Numbered from the stretch's first letter, positions 22,421 through 31,739 are shown. The stretch: 42,340 nt of DNA from Candidatus Saccharimonadota bacterium (GCA_017645955.1 JAGCNM010000024.1:1-42340); one strand, 5' to 3'. Numbers and translations: made by a program. Notes: generated from the letters alone by a model not told the origin.

Positions 22421-24157
22421 ATGTTTAGAAAGAAAAATCGAGGGAAGAAGCGCAGCCGAGCGATGCTGTCTGCGTATTCGATTATTATGATTCTAATCAT
22501 TCTTCTCGGTATCGTATCTCATGTTTTGCCAAAGCCGCAATATACTGCAGCTGTAGACGAAGCGGAAGTAAGCGAGGAAGTTGAGCTTACTGAGTCTGAG
22601 GATGCGGTACTAACGGAAGGTTTAGAATCAGAAGCGTCTGACGAGGAAGAAGCGGTTGATGAAGAATCGGTCGAGGTCCTCGCAGCTGAAGAAGAGGTAC
22701 TAGCATCTGAAAATGAAGAAAAGCTAACAGTTGGCGAAGAAATCTTAGCTGAAGGTGAATTGGCGATAGTCGAAGCTGAGACCTATGATACACTCGAAGC
22801 CTGTGAAGAAGTTTACGGCGAAGAGGGGTGTGCTATGGTTGATGGTTCTGGCGTGATTGGCGCGGAGCTTTATCAGATTTTAATGGCACCTATTTTAGGC
22901 TTTGCTGATGCTATTGATGTTTGTATCTTCGTAATGGTTCTCGGTGGGTTCTTAGCTATTATGGCTAAGACTAAAGCTCTTGAGACAAGCATCAAGATTT
23001 TAGTAAGGAAAATGCATGGCAAAGAATACTTATTGATTCTTTTGCTTATGTTCATATTCTCGATACTTGGTACTACTTACGGGTTCCTCGAGGAGAGCGT
23101 TGGCTTCTATGTATTGATTGCGGCAACTATGTATGCTGCCGGAATGGATCCACTAGTGGGCGTAGCGACTATCCTTCTCGGTGCAGGCTCGGGTGTATTA
23201 GGTTCGACTATTAACCCATTTGCTACGGGTGTAGCTGTTTCTGCAATGAAAGACGCTGGAATTGAGTTTAATCAAGGTACAGTGATTTTAATCGCCACAA
23301 TTCTATGGTTAACTACGTTAGCGATTTCAGCATTCTTTGTTGTAAAATATGCAAAGAAAGTTCAGCGCGATAAAGGTTCAACTTTCCTTAGCTTGCGCGA
23401 ACAAGCAATAGCTGAAAAGAAATATGCACATTTCCTTGAAGGAAAAGAAGAAACTGAAAAACTTACTGGTAGACAAATTGCCTCTCTTATTGTGTTTGGC
23501 CTAACTTTCCTCGTGATGATTGTTGGGTTTATTCCTTGGGGCGACTTTGGAATTACCTTCTTTGATTCATGGACGGGATGGTTGACGGGTTCACCGCTAG
23601 GTTTGTGGTGGTTCTATGAGGCGGCCCTCTGGTTCTTAATCGCTTCGATTATTCTGTCAATTATTAATCGTCAAGGTGAGCACGGTTTTGTCGATACATT
23701 TATCGATGGTGCGGATGATATGATTGGCGTAGTTTTGATTATTGCCGTAGCGCGTGGTGCATCGGTATTAATGGCTGAGACTGCGCTTGATAACTATATT
23801 ATCTATAACGCTTCGAATTTCTTGGCTACATTACCAGAAATGGCGTTTGTACCTTTGAACTACTTACTCCATATTGTATTGTCAATCTTAGTACCGTCAT
23901 CCTCTGGTCTTGCAACGCTTTCGACGCCAATTATTGCGCCGGTTGCAGCAAACTTAGGTTACAGTACTGATGTTGCAGCAATGACAATTGTAGCAGCGAA
24001 TGGTCTTGTTAACTTAATTACACCAACTTGTGGTGCAATTATGGCGGGTCTTGCGCTTGCGAAAGTCGACTACTCGACTTGGTTTAAGTGGGGGATTAGA
24101 GTTGTAGCTTGTATTGCGGTGATAAACATCGTAGTACTTTGTCTATTCTCGCTATAA
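22421..24157 (+). CDS. arcD: YfcC-family arginine/ornithine antiporter with acidic extracytoplasmic insert
   Basis: A 578-residue membrane transporter of the YfcC/DcuC-related group, which contains arginine-ornithine exchangers. After a basic N-terminus (RKKNRGKKRSR) and a first membrane segment (about 20-38) there is a stretch of roughly 95 residues (44-138) dominated by Glu, Asp, Ala and Val, with a Cys pair in ACEEVYGEEGC. It should face the outside if the basic N-terminus is cytoplasmic. Then come 10 or more hydrophobic segments, with family blocks TTYGFLEESVGFY, GAGSGVLGSTINPFATG and PSSSGLATLSTPI. Its place after arcA and the pathway context support arginine/ornithine exchange. The symbol is by role; ArcD proper belongs to another family. 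Confidence 0.85.
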   Translation: MFRKKNRGKKRSRAMLSAYSIIMILIILLGIVSHVLPKPQYTAAVDEAEVSEEVELTESEDAVLTEGLESEASDEEEAVDEESVEVLAAEEEVLASENEEKLTVGEEILAEGELAIVEAETYDTLEACEEVYGEEGCAMVDGSGVIGAELYQILMAPILGFADAIDVCIFVMVLGGFLAIMAKTKALETSIKILVRKMHGKEYLLILLLMFIFSILGTTYGFLEESVGFYVLIAATMYAAGMDPLVGVATILLGAGSGVLGSTINPFATGVAVSAMKDAGIEFNQGTVILIATILWLTTLAISAFFVVKYAKKVQRDKGSTFLSLREQAIAEKKYAHFLEGKEETEKLTGRQIASLIVFGLTFLVMIVGFIPWGDFGITFFDSWTGWLTGSPLGLWWFYEAALWFLIASIILSIINRQGEHGFVDTFIDGADDMIGVVLIIAVARGASVLMAETALDNYIIYNASNFLATLPEMAFVPLNYLLHIVLSILVPSSSGLATLSTPIIAPVAANLGYSTDVAAMTIVAANGLVNLITPTCGAIMAGLALAKVDYSTWFKWGIRVVACIAVINIVVLCLFSL

Positions 24158-24169
24158 AACAAACAAATC

Positions 24170-24197
24170 AAAAAATAGCCCCTCGGGGCTATTTTTT
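24170..24197. terminator. Intrinsic terminator after the arc operon
   Basis: A perfect 13-base stem (AAAAAATAGCCCC with GGGGCTATTTTTT) and a two-base loop, ending in T6. It can work in both directions. The gpmI promoter follows at once. Confidence 0.85.
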
Positions 24198-24198
24198 G

Positions 24199-24207
24199 TG
24201 TTATAAT
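24199..24207 (+). promoter_or_regulatory. gpmI promoter for a leaderless mRNA
   Basis: TGTTATAAT begins two bases after the terminator and ends six bases before the ATG at 24214. Confidence 0.65.
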
Positions 24208-24213
24208 AAGCTT

Positions 24214-25806
24214 ATGGATAAACTACAGTATGATGGGCCTGTGGTCCTTGCAGTTCTTGATGGGGTTGGGCTTGCGCCGGATGGGCCGGGCAATGCGGTC
24301 TCAAAGGCAAGAACACCATTTTTAGGAAGAGCAACGAGGGATTATATACATGTTGCGTTAAATGCTTCTGGGGATGCGGTTGGGCTTTTGCCAGATCAGA
24401 TGGGAAATTCAGAAGTTGGGCATAATACGATGGGGGCTGGTCGGAGTATAAAGCAAGGAATCGCACATATTGAAGAGGCGTTTTCTACGGGTTTAGTTTA
24501 CGATTCTGCTGCTTGGAAGGAAGCAATTAAACGAGTATCGGAAAAAAACGATGCAGTTTTGCACTTCTCGGGAATTTTTTCCGATGGTGGCGTGCATAGT
24601 CATATTTCATATCTTGAGCAAATGGTTGAACAAGCTTATATTGACGGAATTAGAAAAATGCGAGTGCATGCGATTTTTGACGGACGTGATGTACCGCCGC
24701 AATCTGAACCAAAATTCATTAAGCGATTTGAAGAGTTTGTGTCAAGATTCCAAGATGCGGATATTAAAATAGCTTCGGGTGGTGGACGAATGACAACGGT
24801 TGCGGATCGATATGAGAATGATTGGTCAGTAGTAGCAAGAGGATGGGATATGATGATGAACGGGGAGGCAGATTACTATTTTAAATCTGCTGAGGAAGGG
24901 ATTAGTGTCTTAAGAAGAATTAATCCGGATGTTCAGGATCAGGACTTGCCAGCTTTCGTAATAGTAGATAGTGATGAAAAACCAGTTGGGAAGATAAAAG
25001 AAGGCGATTCGTTAATATATTTTGATTTTAGAGCGGACCGAGCAATTGAAATTGCGATGGCGTTTACATATTGGGACTTCCCGTATTTCAATCGAGGCTC
25101 TTATACGCCGGAAGATGTCTATTTTGTTGGCATGACAGAGTATAATTCTGACACACATGTTCCGGAGCATCGTTTAGTGGAGCCGATTTATATTACTAAG
25201 ACTTTGAATCAGTTTTTGAGTCAGCATGATATTTCGGATTTGGCGATTTCGGAGACGGTTAAGTTCGGGCATATTACATATTACTTTAATGGCAATAGTT
25301 ACGAGAAAGCTTCGGGAGAAGAGCATGTTGAGATTAGTTCCGATATGGAGCCGTTTGAGACGCGTCCATGGATGAAGTCGGCGGAAATAACCGATGAAGT
25401 TATAAGACGTTTGCCGGATTATAAGTTTATTCGAATTAATTTTCCGGGCGGAGATATGGTTGGACATACGGCAGATATGGAAGCGACGGTGATTGCTATG
25501 GAGTCGATTGACCTTTGTTTAGCGAGAATCGCAAAAGAAGTTGATAAATTAGGCGGAGTGTTGGTGGTTGTAGCTGACCATGGAAATGCGGAAGAATTGA
25601 TTGATAAAAATGGAGCGAAGAAGACTGCGCATACAACAAATAAAGTTCCATGTATTATATATGACAACACGATTAATCGTGGGCGCTATCGTTTAGCTGG
25701 GGTTGTCAATCCTGGGCTTTCTAGTATAGCTGCAACGATGGCGGTATTACTTGGTCAAGATGATTATCCGAGTGAGTGGGATGCCCCGCTAATTTCTATG
25801 ATATAA
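24214..25806 (+). CDS. gpmI: 2,3-bisphosphoglycerate-independent phosphoglycerate mutase
   Basis: Interconverts 3- and 2-phosphoglycerate in lower glycolysis, using two Mn ions. The metal aspartate D16 in VLDGVGL, the phospho-acceptor S66 in GNSEVGHNTMGAGR, the GGRMTTVADRY block and the C-terminal VADHGNAEE metal site are present. From the ATG at 24214 it has 530 residues, a little over the usual 510. The reading frame extends 35 codons further upstream, but that part crosses the arc terminator and promoter, so I exclude it. The start has no ribosome site and the mRNA is predicted to be leaderless. Confidence 0.94.
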   Translation: MDKLQYDGPVVLAVLDGVGLAPDGPGNAVSKARTPFLGRATRDYIHVALNASGDAVGLLPDQMGNSEVGHNTMGAGRSIKQGIAHIEEAFSTGLVYDSAAWKEAIKRVSEKNDAVLHFSGIFSDGGVHSHISYLEQMVEQAYIDGIRKMRVHAIFDGRDVPPQSEPKFIKRFEEFVSRFQDADIKIASGGGRMTTVADRYENDWSVVARGWDMMMNGEADYYFKSAEEGISVLRRINPDVQDQDLPAFVIVDSDEKPVGKIKEGDSLIYFDFRADRAIEIAMAFTYWDFPYFNRGSYTPEDVYFVGMTEYNSDTHVPEHRLVEPIYITKTLNQFLSQHDISDLAISETVKFGHITYYFNGNSYEKASGEEHVEISSDMEPFETRPWMKSAEITDEVIRRLPDYKFIRINFPGGDMVGHTADMEATVIAMESIDLCLARIAKEVDKLGGVLVVVADHGNAEELIDKNGAKKTAHTTNKVPCIIYDNTINRGRYRLAGVVNPGLSSIAATMAVLLGQDDYPSEWDAPLISMI

Positions 25807-25807
25807 T
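25799..25807 (+). promoter_or_regulatory. Promoter of the galU-like gene inside the gpmI stop
   Basis: TGATATAAT overlaps the last codons and stop of gpmI. Nine bases separate it from the ATG at 25817, leaving a leader of only two or three bases. Confidence 0.5.
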
Positions 25808-25816
25808 CGGGTTATT

Positions 25817-26641
25817 ATGATAACGAAAGCGATTATTCCGGTCGCCGGCTGGGGGACGAGGCGGCTACCGATTACTAAAATTATAGAAAAATCAATGTTA
25901 CCGGTTGGGAATCGGCCACTGGTGGATTATTCTGTGCAAGATTTGATTAAGGCTGGGGTGAAGGATATCTATATGGTAATTGGGAACGCGGAGCCTTGTC
26001 AGGTTAAGGAATTTTACCGAGACAATTTAGCTTTAAATCAGTATTTAGTCGAACGGGGGAAGGAAGATAAGTTAGAACTAGCAAAAACCTTGCCGGATGA
26101 CGTAACGATTCATTATACGATTCAAGACCCGTCAGGGAAATATGGAACAGCGGTACCGATTGCGATGGTGGTTGAAGAGTATAAGATTGATGAGCCGGTT
26201 TTAGTCTTTATGGGTGATGATTTTGTATGGAATCCGGGTGGAGAATCGGCATCAGAAGCTTTAATTAAGGCGGCTAAAGACGGAGATTCGGCGATACTCG
26301 GGGTTGAAATCGATAAGGAAAGAGTTGAGAAGTACGGAGTGCTTTCGGAGAAAGACGGAAAACTTGTCGGGGTGGTAGAAAAACCGAAGCCGGAGGAAGC
26401 GCCGTCTAATTTGATTAATGTTTCAAAATATATTATGACGCCGGAACTATTACAGAGAATTGTGAAATATGTCGAAGAAAATGATTTCGGACCTAAAGAT
26501 CAGGAATATATGGTAACCGATCCGATTGACGAGTTTATTAAGGATGGCGGAGTGATGAGAGTAGCACCGACGAATGGTGAATACTTAGACGGGGGTTCAG
26601 TTGAAGGATGGCTTCACGCAAATAACGTAGTCTGTGGCTAA
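25817..26641 (+). CDS. galU: UTP-glucose-1-phosphate uridylyltransferase (GalU-like)
   Basis: A nucleotidyltransferase that would make UDP-glucose from UTP and glucose 1-phosphate for glycans or glycolipids. The N-terminal AGWGTRRLPITK, with KSMLPVGNRPLVDY after it, is the nucleotide-binding block of GalU (consensus AGxGTRxLPxTK...KEMLP). YGTAVPIA, VFMGDDF and GVVEKPKPEEAPSN also match. Its 274 residues are slightly short of the usual 290. Close relatives acting on other nucleotide sugars cannot be excluded. It follows gpmI by 10 bases and overlaps the convergent AMP-ligase gene by four bases at the stop codons. Confidence 0.88.
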   Translation: MITKAIIPVAGWGTRRLPITKIIEKSMLPVGNRPLVDYSVQDLIKAGVKDIYMVIGNAEPCQVKEFYRDNLALNQYLVERGKEDKLELAKTLPDDVTIHYTIQDPSGKYGTAVPIAMVVEEYKIDEPVLVFMGDDFVWNPGGESASEALIKAAKDGDSAILGVEIDKERVEKYGVLSEKDGKLVGVVEKPKPEEAPSNLINVSKYIMTPELLQRIVKYVEENDFGPKDQEYMVTDPIDEFIKDGGVMRVAPTNGEYLDGGSVEGWLHANNVVCG

Positions 26642-28359
26642 GCTTTTTCAGCTTCTTCAGCTAGTTCTTTTGCCATGCGTTCGAGTTTTCTGAAATCGGT
26701 TTTATTCGCGCGGGTTAAGGGGAGTTCATCAAGGAAGACAACTTTCCTAGGAATTTCGTATTCTTTTAAGACAACGCGGCGTTTACCGATATAGAATGGT
26801 TCGGTAGATTCTTTTGCTATTTTGCGACGAGTTTCGTTATTTTTCCCGACGCCTTCATTTAAGACGACAAAGGCGCAAGAAGCCCAGCCGAGCTTTTTAT
26901 CGGGCATTTTAACGACATAACAGCTTTTTACAACTTCGTTTCTCGCGATTGAGGCGCGGACGATTTCGTAATAGACTTTCGCTGGGACGGTGTTAATAAA
27001 GAATGTAGCACGTCCGACTAAAGTAATAAAACCGGTTTCGGAGACGGTGGCGAGGTCACCGGTGTTAATAAAGGTATGACCTTTGACTCGGATGGTTTTT
27101 TCTTCGGTTAATTCCGGGCGATTGTAATAGCGTTTTAAGATGTGTTTTCCAGTAACATAGAGAAGACCAGTTTTTCCGAAATCGAGTTCTTCGTTAGTTT
27201 CGGGGTCTAGGACCATAACATGAGCACCGGGAACGACTCTACCGACGGTGTCTGGATGATATGTTGAGCCGACGGCGACAGTAATAGAACCAAGACATTC
27301 GCCGACGCCGTAGCCGTTACACATTTTAACTTCGGCGCCGTGTTCTCTAAAGTATTCAGCGATATCGAGAGAAGCCTGTTTTTCGAGACGTTCGCCGCCG
27401 GAAATACACATTTTAACGGAAGATAAATCTATGTCTTCGGGGAGAACTTTCGGTAGGTTTTCATAAAAAAGCGGGACAGTCTGGAGAACACTGATGTCTT
27501 TACTAAGATAATAGGGAAAATTTTCGTCGTTTAAGTCGGGAGTGAGAATGACTGAGCTACCGCCGATGATTGGGGTTAAAACCGAGGTCCAAAAACCGTA
27601 GGGGCAGTCAAATTTAACGAAAGAAAACCAAGTTTTTACGACTTTATCCCACATTTTAATGCCGGAAGCGGCTTTAGAAAAGAGGGCAGCAGCAATGAGG
27701 GCTTTATTCGTAAAGACCATTGGTTTTGGACCGGAAGTTGAGCCGGAAGTAAAGGTAATAATGGCTTCGTTATTGCCGCCAAAGATATTTTTTGGTACAT
27801 GGCCTTTATGTTTTTTTGCGACTTCGCGAATAGTTTGATGACCAATCCACATATGATCTAGGACGGACATTTCGATATCTTCTTCTTGTTCCTCATCGAT
27901 ATCGCCGTCGTCGATTAGTTTGCCATCCAAGTTAATAACAGTTTTAATGGTTTTAGTATCGTGTTTTAATTCTTTAATGCGTTTATCATTATATTTATAA
28001 GTTACGACGACTTTTGAATTAAAATCTTCGATGTAATGAAGCAAAGTTTCACGCGGAGTTTTTTCGTCTAGAAAACTCACAACAGCGCCGATTTTATTGG
28101 CGGCGAGAAAGATAAGGACGTTATCATACATGCTACGGCCGGTTGCGACAAGAATGATATCGCCTTTTTTGATACCAAAAGAAAGGAGCGCTTTCGCGAC
28201 GATTTTGCGGTCGGATTTTAATTCGCGACGAGTGAAGTCGAACTCCTTCTGGTTGACGACGACCTGATTCCAGTGACGGAAGCTTGATAGATTATAGAGT
28301 GCCGAGATGCTGAGCGGCGGAACAAACGGGTCTCTTTTCTGTCCTTTGATTTTTAACAT
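26638..28359 (-). CDS. AMP-dependent synthetase/ligase (acyl-CoA synthetase family)
   Basis: An adenylate-forming enzyme of 573 residues that activates a carboxylic acid as acyl-AMP. The phosphate loop TSGSTSGPKP, NGYGVGECLGS, the FINTGDLATV aspartate motif, VGRATF and the C-terminal lysine region LTRANKTDFRKLERM are in family order. The closest roles are fatty acyl-CoA ligase or a ligase loading a carrier protein; the substrate cannot be fixed. Lineages of this type lack fatty acid synthesis, so use of host fatty acids is plausible (inference). It starts at an ATG with a GCGAGG site, about 23 bases after an extended -10 box, and its stop overlaps that of the galU-like gene. Confidence 0.9.
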   Translation of the reverse strand: MLKIKGQKRDPFVPPLSISALYNLSSFRHWNQVVVNQKEFDFTRRELKSDRKIVAKALLSFGIKKGDIILVATGRSMYDNVLIFLAANKIGAVVSFLDEKTPRETLLHYIEDFNSKVVVTYKYNDKRIKELKHDTKTIKTVINLDGKLIDDGDIDEEQEEDIEMSVLDHMWIGHQTIREVAKKHKGHVPKNIFGGNNEAIITFTSGSTSGPKPMVFTNKALIAAALFSKAASGIKMWDKVVKTWFSFVKFDCPYGFWTSVLTPIIGGSSVILTPDLNDENFPYYLSKDISVLQTVPLFYENLPKVLPEDIDLSSVKMCISGGERLEKQASLDIAEYFREHGAEVKMCNGYGVGECLGSITVAVGSTYHPDTVGRVVPGAHVMVLDPETNEELDFGKTGLLYVTGKHILKRYYNRPELTEEKTIRVKGHTFINTGDLATVSETGFITLVGRATFFINTVPAKVYYEIVRASIARNEVVKSCYVVKMPDKKLGWASCAFVVLNEGVGKNNETRRKIAKESTEPFYIGKRRVVLKEYEIPRKVVFLDELPLTRANKTDFRKLERMAKELAEEAEKA

Positions 28360-28382
28360 ATTACCTCGCTTTAACTAAGCTC

Positions 28383-28391
28383 ATTATAGCA
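28383..28391 (-). promoter_or_regulatory. Extended -10 promoter of the AMP-ligase gene
   Basis: TGCTATAAT on the minus strand, about 23 bases before the ATG at 28359. Confidence 0.6.
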
Positions 28392-28397
28392 TAACTG

Positions 28398-28406
28398 TGT
28401 TATAAT
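28398..28406 (+). promoter_or_regulatory. Extended -10 promoter of the 28441 gene
   Basis: TGTTATAAT, only six bases from the opposite-facing -10 box at 28383-28391. The two promoters cannot both be occupied by polymerase. Confidence 0.55.
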
Positions 28407-28440
28407 AAAAGCATAAGCATAATTTTTTGAAAGGAAAAAA

Positions 28441-29199
28441 ATGGAAGACAATATGGTCCCTGAAGAACCAAAAGTCGAGACGGCTGTAGAAGAGACTCCT
28501 ACTGTGGAGACGCAGCCGGTAGTTAATGAAGTACCGAAGAATGACATAGTATTTAATGACAAGCCGAAAAAGAATAGTGGAATGATGATGGGGATGATTG
28601 TACTTTTGATTTTGGCGATTGGCGGAATTGGATTTGGTATTTGGGGGATGATGGGAAAGGACCAGGCGGAAAAGGATTTGGCAATTAGAGTTAGGGAAGC
28701 TAGTGGAACAGTAACTGAGGTTGAGACGGATAAAATTGTAAGGACGGATGAAGATGGGAATGTAACAGAGATTACGGATAAAAATGCAGTTGATTCGGAG
28801 GATTATATTTATGTAGGGGAGTGGGGGATGAAAATTAAGATTCCAGAAGGGTTAGAGTTTGTAACTTATAAGTTGGACTATAACGATAATATGTCGCAGG
28901 CATTATTTGTTTCTGGTGCGACTACGGATGGGCAAGCGGTGCCCGATTTTGGTAGAGTGTCTAAATGCGATGGACTTGGAGTTGTAACTAGATATTCGGA
29001 ACAAAGGGTGCAGGCAGGCGCTTACCCTGGGCATTATGGTGATAAAAGTTGGTTCATGATAAAAGATGGTTATTACTATCATTTTGATGCGAGTCAAGCA
29101 TTATGTACTCAAGAAGAAGGCAATGGACAGTGGGAAGACGATTCGCGTAGTTTGATAATGAATATGCTTTCGCATTCGGAGAATTATTCGAAAATCTAG
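28441..29199 (+). CDS. Single-pass membrane protein, uncharacterised
   Basis: A 252-residue protein: an acidic Pro/Val/Glu-rich cytoplasmic tail (1-35), KPKKNSG, one membrane segment (about 47-69, rich in Met and Gly), and a 180-residue extracytoplasmic domain. That domain starts with a VREASGTVTEVETDKIVRTD stretch, then YVGEWGMKIKIPEG, and contains two cysteines (SKCDGLG and ALCTQEE) that could form a disulfide. The pattern MKIKIPEGLEFVTY resembles the opening of many secreted lipoprotein-like domains, but I cannot name a family. The start has GAAAGGA six bases upstream. It lies before the CIRCE-controlled clpC gene but is outside that operator. Confidence 0.7.
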   Translation: MEDNMVPEEPKVETAVEETPTVETQPVVNEVPKNDIVFNDKPKKNSGMMMGMIVLLILAIGGIGFGIWGMMGKDQAEKDLAIRVREASGTVTEVETDKIVRTDEDGNVTEITDKNAVDSEDYIYVGEWGMKIKIPEGLEFVTYKLDYNDNMSQALFVSGATTDGQAVPDFGRVSKCDGLGVVTRYSEQRVQAGAYPGHYGDKSWFMIKDGYYYHFDASQALCTQEEGNGQWEDDSRSLIMNMLSHSENYSKI

Positions 29200-29225
29200 T
29201 TAAAAACAGATTAAAAATAAGTAAA

Positions 29226-29252
29226 TTAGCACTCTTGACTCATGAGTGCTAA
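29226..29252 (+). promoter_or_regulatory. CIRCE operator (HrcA site)
   Basis: TTAGCACTC, nine bases, GAGTGCTAA: an exact match to the CIRCE consensus, the binding site of the heat-shock repressor HrcA. Its spacer holds the -35 box of the clpC promoter, so HrcA binding would block polymerase. Heat or unfolded protein should relieve repression. Confidence 0.95.
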
Positions 29253-29263
29253 TTTGCTATGAT
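29235..29263 (+). promoter_or_regulatory. clpC-clpP promoter overlapping CIRCE
   Basis: TTGACT (29235-29240) and TATGAT (29258-29263) are 17 bases apart, with TGC before the -10 box. The -10 box ends six bases before the ATG at 29270, so the mRNA should be leaderless. Confidence 0.8.
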
Positions 29264-29269
29264 AGGGGT

Positions 29270-31738
29270 ATGCAAGCTGAATTTAGTGAGATTATGAATA
29301 AGTTGTCCGAAAATGCAAGGTTTGCCTTACAGAAAGCGGATTTTTATAGCAAAAGATATAATAATGGTTATATGGGAACTGAGCATCTTTTGCTTGGGAT
29401 TCTTGCGATTGATACTTCAACAGGCGCAAAGATTATAAGAGACCAAGGTGTGACCTTAGAGGAGGTTGAAAAAGCATTAAATAAGGTCGCGGTCGAGGTT
29501 CCGGGTTCCAACATGGCGATGATGTCGCTCTCTGAGGCAGTTATTCTAACTTTAAGGATGGCACAAAACTTTACGAGTGAAGAGGGCTTATCAGTTATTG
29601 GGACGGAACATTTATTATATGCACTTTTGTCGCAACCAAATTCAAGGGCAGCTCTAATCCTAATCGGTCTTAAAGTCGATCTTGAAAAAGTTGTAAACGA
29701 GATTGAAGATTTAGTAGAGGAACAGACGAAAGATGAGAGATTAAAAGCGGAAAAAGCGAAATATTTAAAGAAGACACCTTTAAAGTTCTTAGGGCGCTAC
29801 GGAAAGGATTTAACTGAGGAAGCGAAGGCGGGGAAATTGGATGCGGTGATTGGACGTGAGAGTGAAATTGAAAGAGTTGTAACAGTACTATCGCGAAGGA
29901 CAAAATCCAATCCGGTATTAATTGGTGAGGCGGGAGTCGGGAAAACGGCGATTGTTGAGGGGCTCGCAACGAGGATATCGAAAAACGAAGTGCCAGGAAA
30001 TTTAATTGGAAAACATATTTATCAGGTAGATTTATCGTCCGTGGTTGCGGGAACGAAATTTAGAGGCGAGTTCGAAGAAAGGATAAAGGGGATTATTGAC
30101 GAAGCGACGGGGGATGAGTCGATTCTACTCTTTATTGATGAAATTCATTTACTTTGCGGAGCGGGTTCTTCCGAGGGTTCAATGGACGCGGCGAATATTT
30201 TAAAGCCGGCGCTCGCGCGAAATTCGATTAATTTAATCGGGGCGACAACTTTAGACGAGTATCGAAAGACAATTGAAAAGGACAAGGCGCTTTCGAGGCG
30301 GTTCCAGACTGTGATGGTTGAGGAGCCTTCGGCGACTGTGACGCTGAGGATTTTGAAAGGAATAAAGAGTCATTATGAGAAGCATCATGGCGTTATCATT
30401 CCCGATTCGATTCTAGAGACGGCGATTACAATGTCTCAAAGATATATTAATGATCGGTTTATGCCGGATAAAGTGATTGATATTATTGATGAGGCTTCAG
30501 CAATTTGTAAGGTAGCGGCGGATAAAAAGGGCGGAAGTAAATATAAAAAGATGAAGATTGAAAAGTCGACGCTCGAGAATAAAATTACAGAGGCGGCGGA
30601 GAAAGAAGATTACGAGAAGGCGGCGAATTATAAGACGGAGCTCGCAAAATTAGAACAAGAGATAAAGAAATTAGAAAAGGCGGGAGTAAAGAAAACGGAG
30701 AATCCGAAACTGACCGAAGAAAACCTTGCGACGGCGGTGTCTTTAAAGACTGGAATTCCAGTTTCGAAAGTACACGGTTCCGAGATGAAGATGTTACTTG
30801 GGCTTGAAGACGAGTTAAAGAAGTCAATTATTGGACAAGATGAAGCAATCAAGGCAGTTTCGAAAGCGATTCGAAGAGGGCGAAGCGGAATTGCGGATTC
30901 GAGGAGGCCGATTGGTTCATTTATCTTTATGGGGCCGACTGGTGTAGGAAAAACTGAACTTGCGCGCGTAATTGCGAGAGAGGTTTTCGGGGGCGAGAAT
31001 GCGCTAGTTAAAATCGACATGAGCGAGTTTGGTGAGAAACATAATGTTTCTCGACTTGTCGGTGCACCGGCGGGATATATTGGATATGATGATGGCGGGA
31101 AGTTGACTGAGGCGGTAAGAAGGAAGCCGTATTCCGTGATTCTTTTCGACGAAATTGAGAAGGCGCATCCGGATGTATTTAATATATTGTTACAGATTTT
31201 AGAAGACGGGGTTTTAACCGATGGACAGGGTAATAAGATAAAGTTTAATAATACAATTGTAATTCTAACTTCGAATCTCGGTTCGGCGGATATGTATAGA
31301 GAGTCGGAACTTGGATTTACGGCGAAGACGGCGAAAGATAAAAAGGCGCTAGCCGAAGAATACGAAGAGAATAAGTCTTATGCGATGAAGGCGTTAAAGA
31401 AGACGATGCGACCGGAGCTAATTAACCGATTAGATAATATTGTGGTATTCCATGCGTTAACGAAGAAAGATGTTGAGAAGATATTTGATAATCTAATTGA
31501 TGATTTAAGGAAGCGCCTCGCGACAAAGGGGATTGGTATTAAGATTGACGAAAAAGCGAAACAACAGCTAATTAAGGAAGGTTACGATCCGAAGAACGGA
31601 GCGAGACCGCTTCGAAGAAAGATTGAAGACGAGGTTGAATCGCTACTTAGCGAGGAGATAATTGCTGGGAAATTGGTAAAAGGTGATATTCCGACGCTTA
31701 AGTATGTTAATAAGAAATATAAGTTAGTAAAGGAGTAA
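29270..31738 (+). CDS. clpC: ATP-dependent Clp protease ATP-binding subunit ClpC
   Basis: A class I Hsp100 unfoldase that feeds proteins to ClpP. Two Clp N-terminal repeats (from about 8 and 80) are followed by the first AAA module with Walker A GEAGVGKT (219-226) and Walker B LLFIDEIH. The middle has a UVR-type motif (about 434-470, ending [13 protein letters not shown]), a ClpC feature absent from ClpB. The second AAA module has GPTGVGKT at 555-562, and the C-terminal block [13 protein letters not shown] is present. From the ATG at 29270 it has 822 residues. The promoter and CIRCE operator fix this start. clpP follows with its own AAGGAG site, so protease and unfoldase are coexpressed under HrcA control. 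Confidence 0.95.
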   Translation: MQAEFSEIMNKLSENARFALQKADFYSKRYNNGYMGTEHLLLGILAIDTSTGAKIIRDQGVTLEEVEKALNKVAVEVPGSNMAMMSLSEAVILTLRMAQNFTSEEGLSVIGTEHLLYALLSQPNSRAALILIGLKVDLEKVVNEIEDLVEEQTKDERLKAEKAKYLKKTPLKFLGRYGKDLTEEAKAGKLDAVIGRESEIERVVTVLSRRTKSNPVLIGEAGVGKTAIVEGLATRISKNEVPGNLIGKHIYQVDLSSVVAGTKFRGEFEERIKGIIDEATGDESILLFIDEIHLLCGAGSSEGSMDAANILKPALARNSINLIGATTLDEYRKTIEKDKALSRRFQTVMVEEPSATVTLRILKGIKSHYEKHHGVIIPDSILETAITMSQRYINDRFMPDKVIDIIDEASAICKVAADKKGGSKYKKMKIEKSTLENKITEAAEKEDYEKAANYKTELAKLEQEIKKLEKAGVKKTENPKLTEENLATAVSLKTGIPVSKVHGSEMKMLLGLEDELKKSIIGQDEAIKAVSKAIRRGRSGIADSRRPIGSFIFMGPTGVGKTELARVIAREVFGGENALVKIDMSEFGEKHNVSRLVGAPAGYIGYDDGGKLTEAVRRKPYSVILFDEIEKAHPDVFNILLQILEDGVLTDGQGNKIKFNNTIVILTSNLGSADMYRESELGFTAKTAKDKKALAEEYEENKSYAMKALKKTMRPELINRLDNIVVFHALTKKDVEKIFDNLIDDLRKRLATKGIGIKIDEKAKQQLIKEGYDPKNGARPLRRKIEDEVESLLSEEIIAGKLVKGDIPTLKYVNKKYKLVKE

Positions 31739-31739
31739 A

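Noticed and set aside
24109-24213. 35 extra N-terminal codons for gpmI
   Set aside because: The stretch crosses the antiporter stop, the arc terminator and the gpmI -10 box, so it cannot be in the gpmI mRNA.
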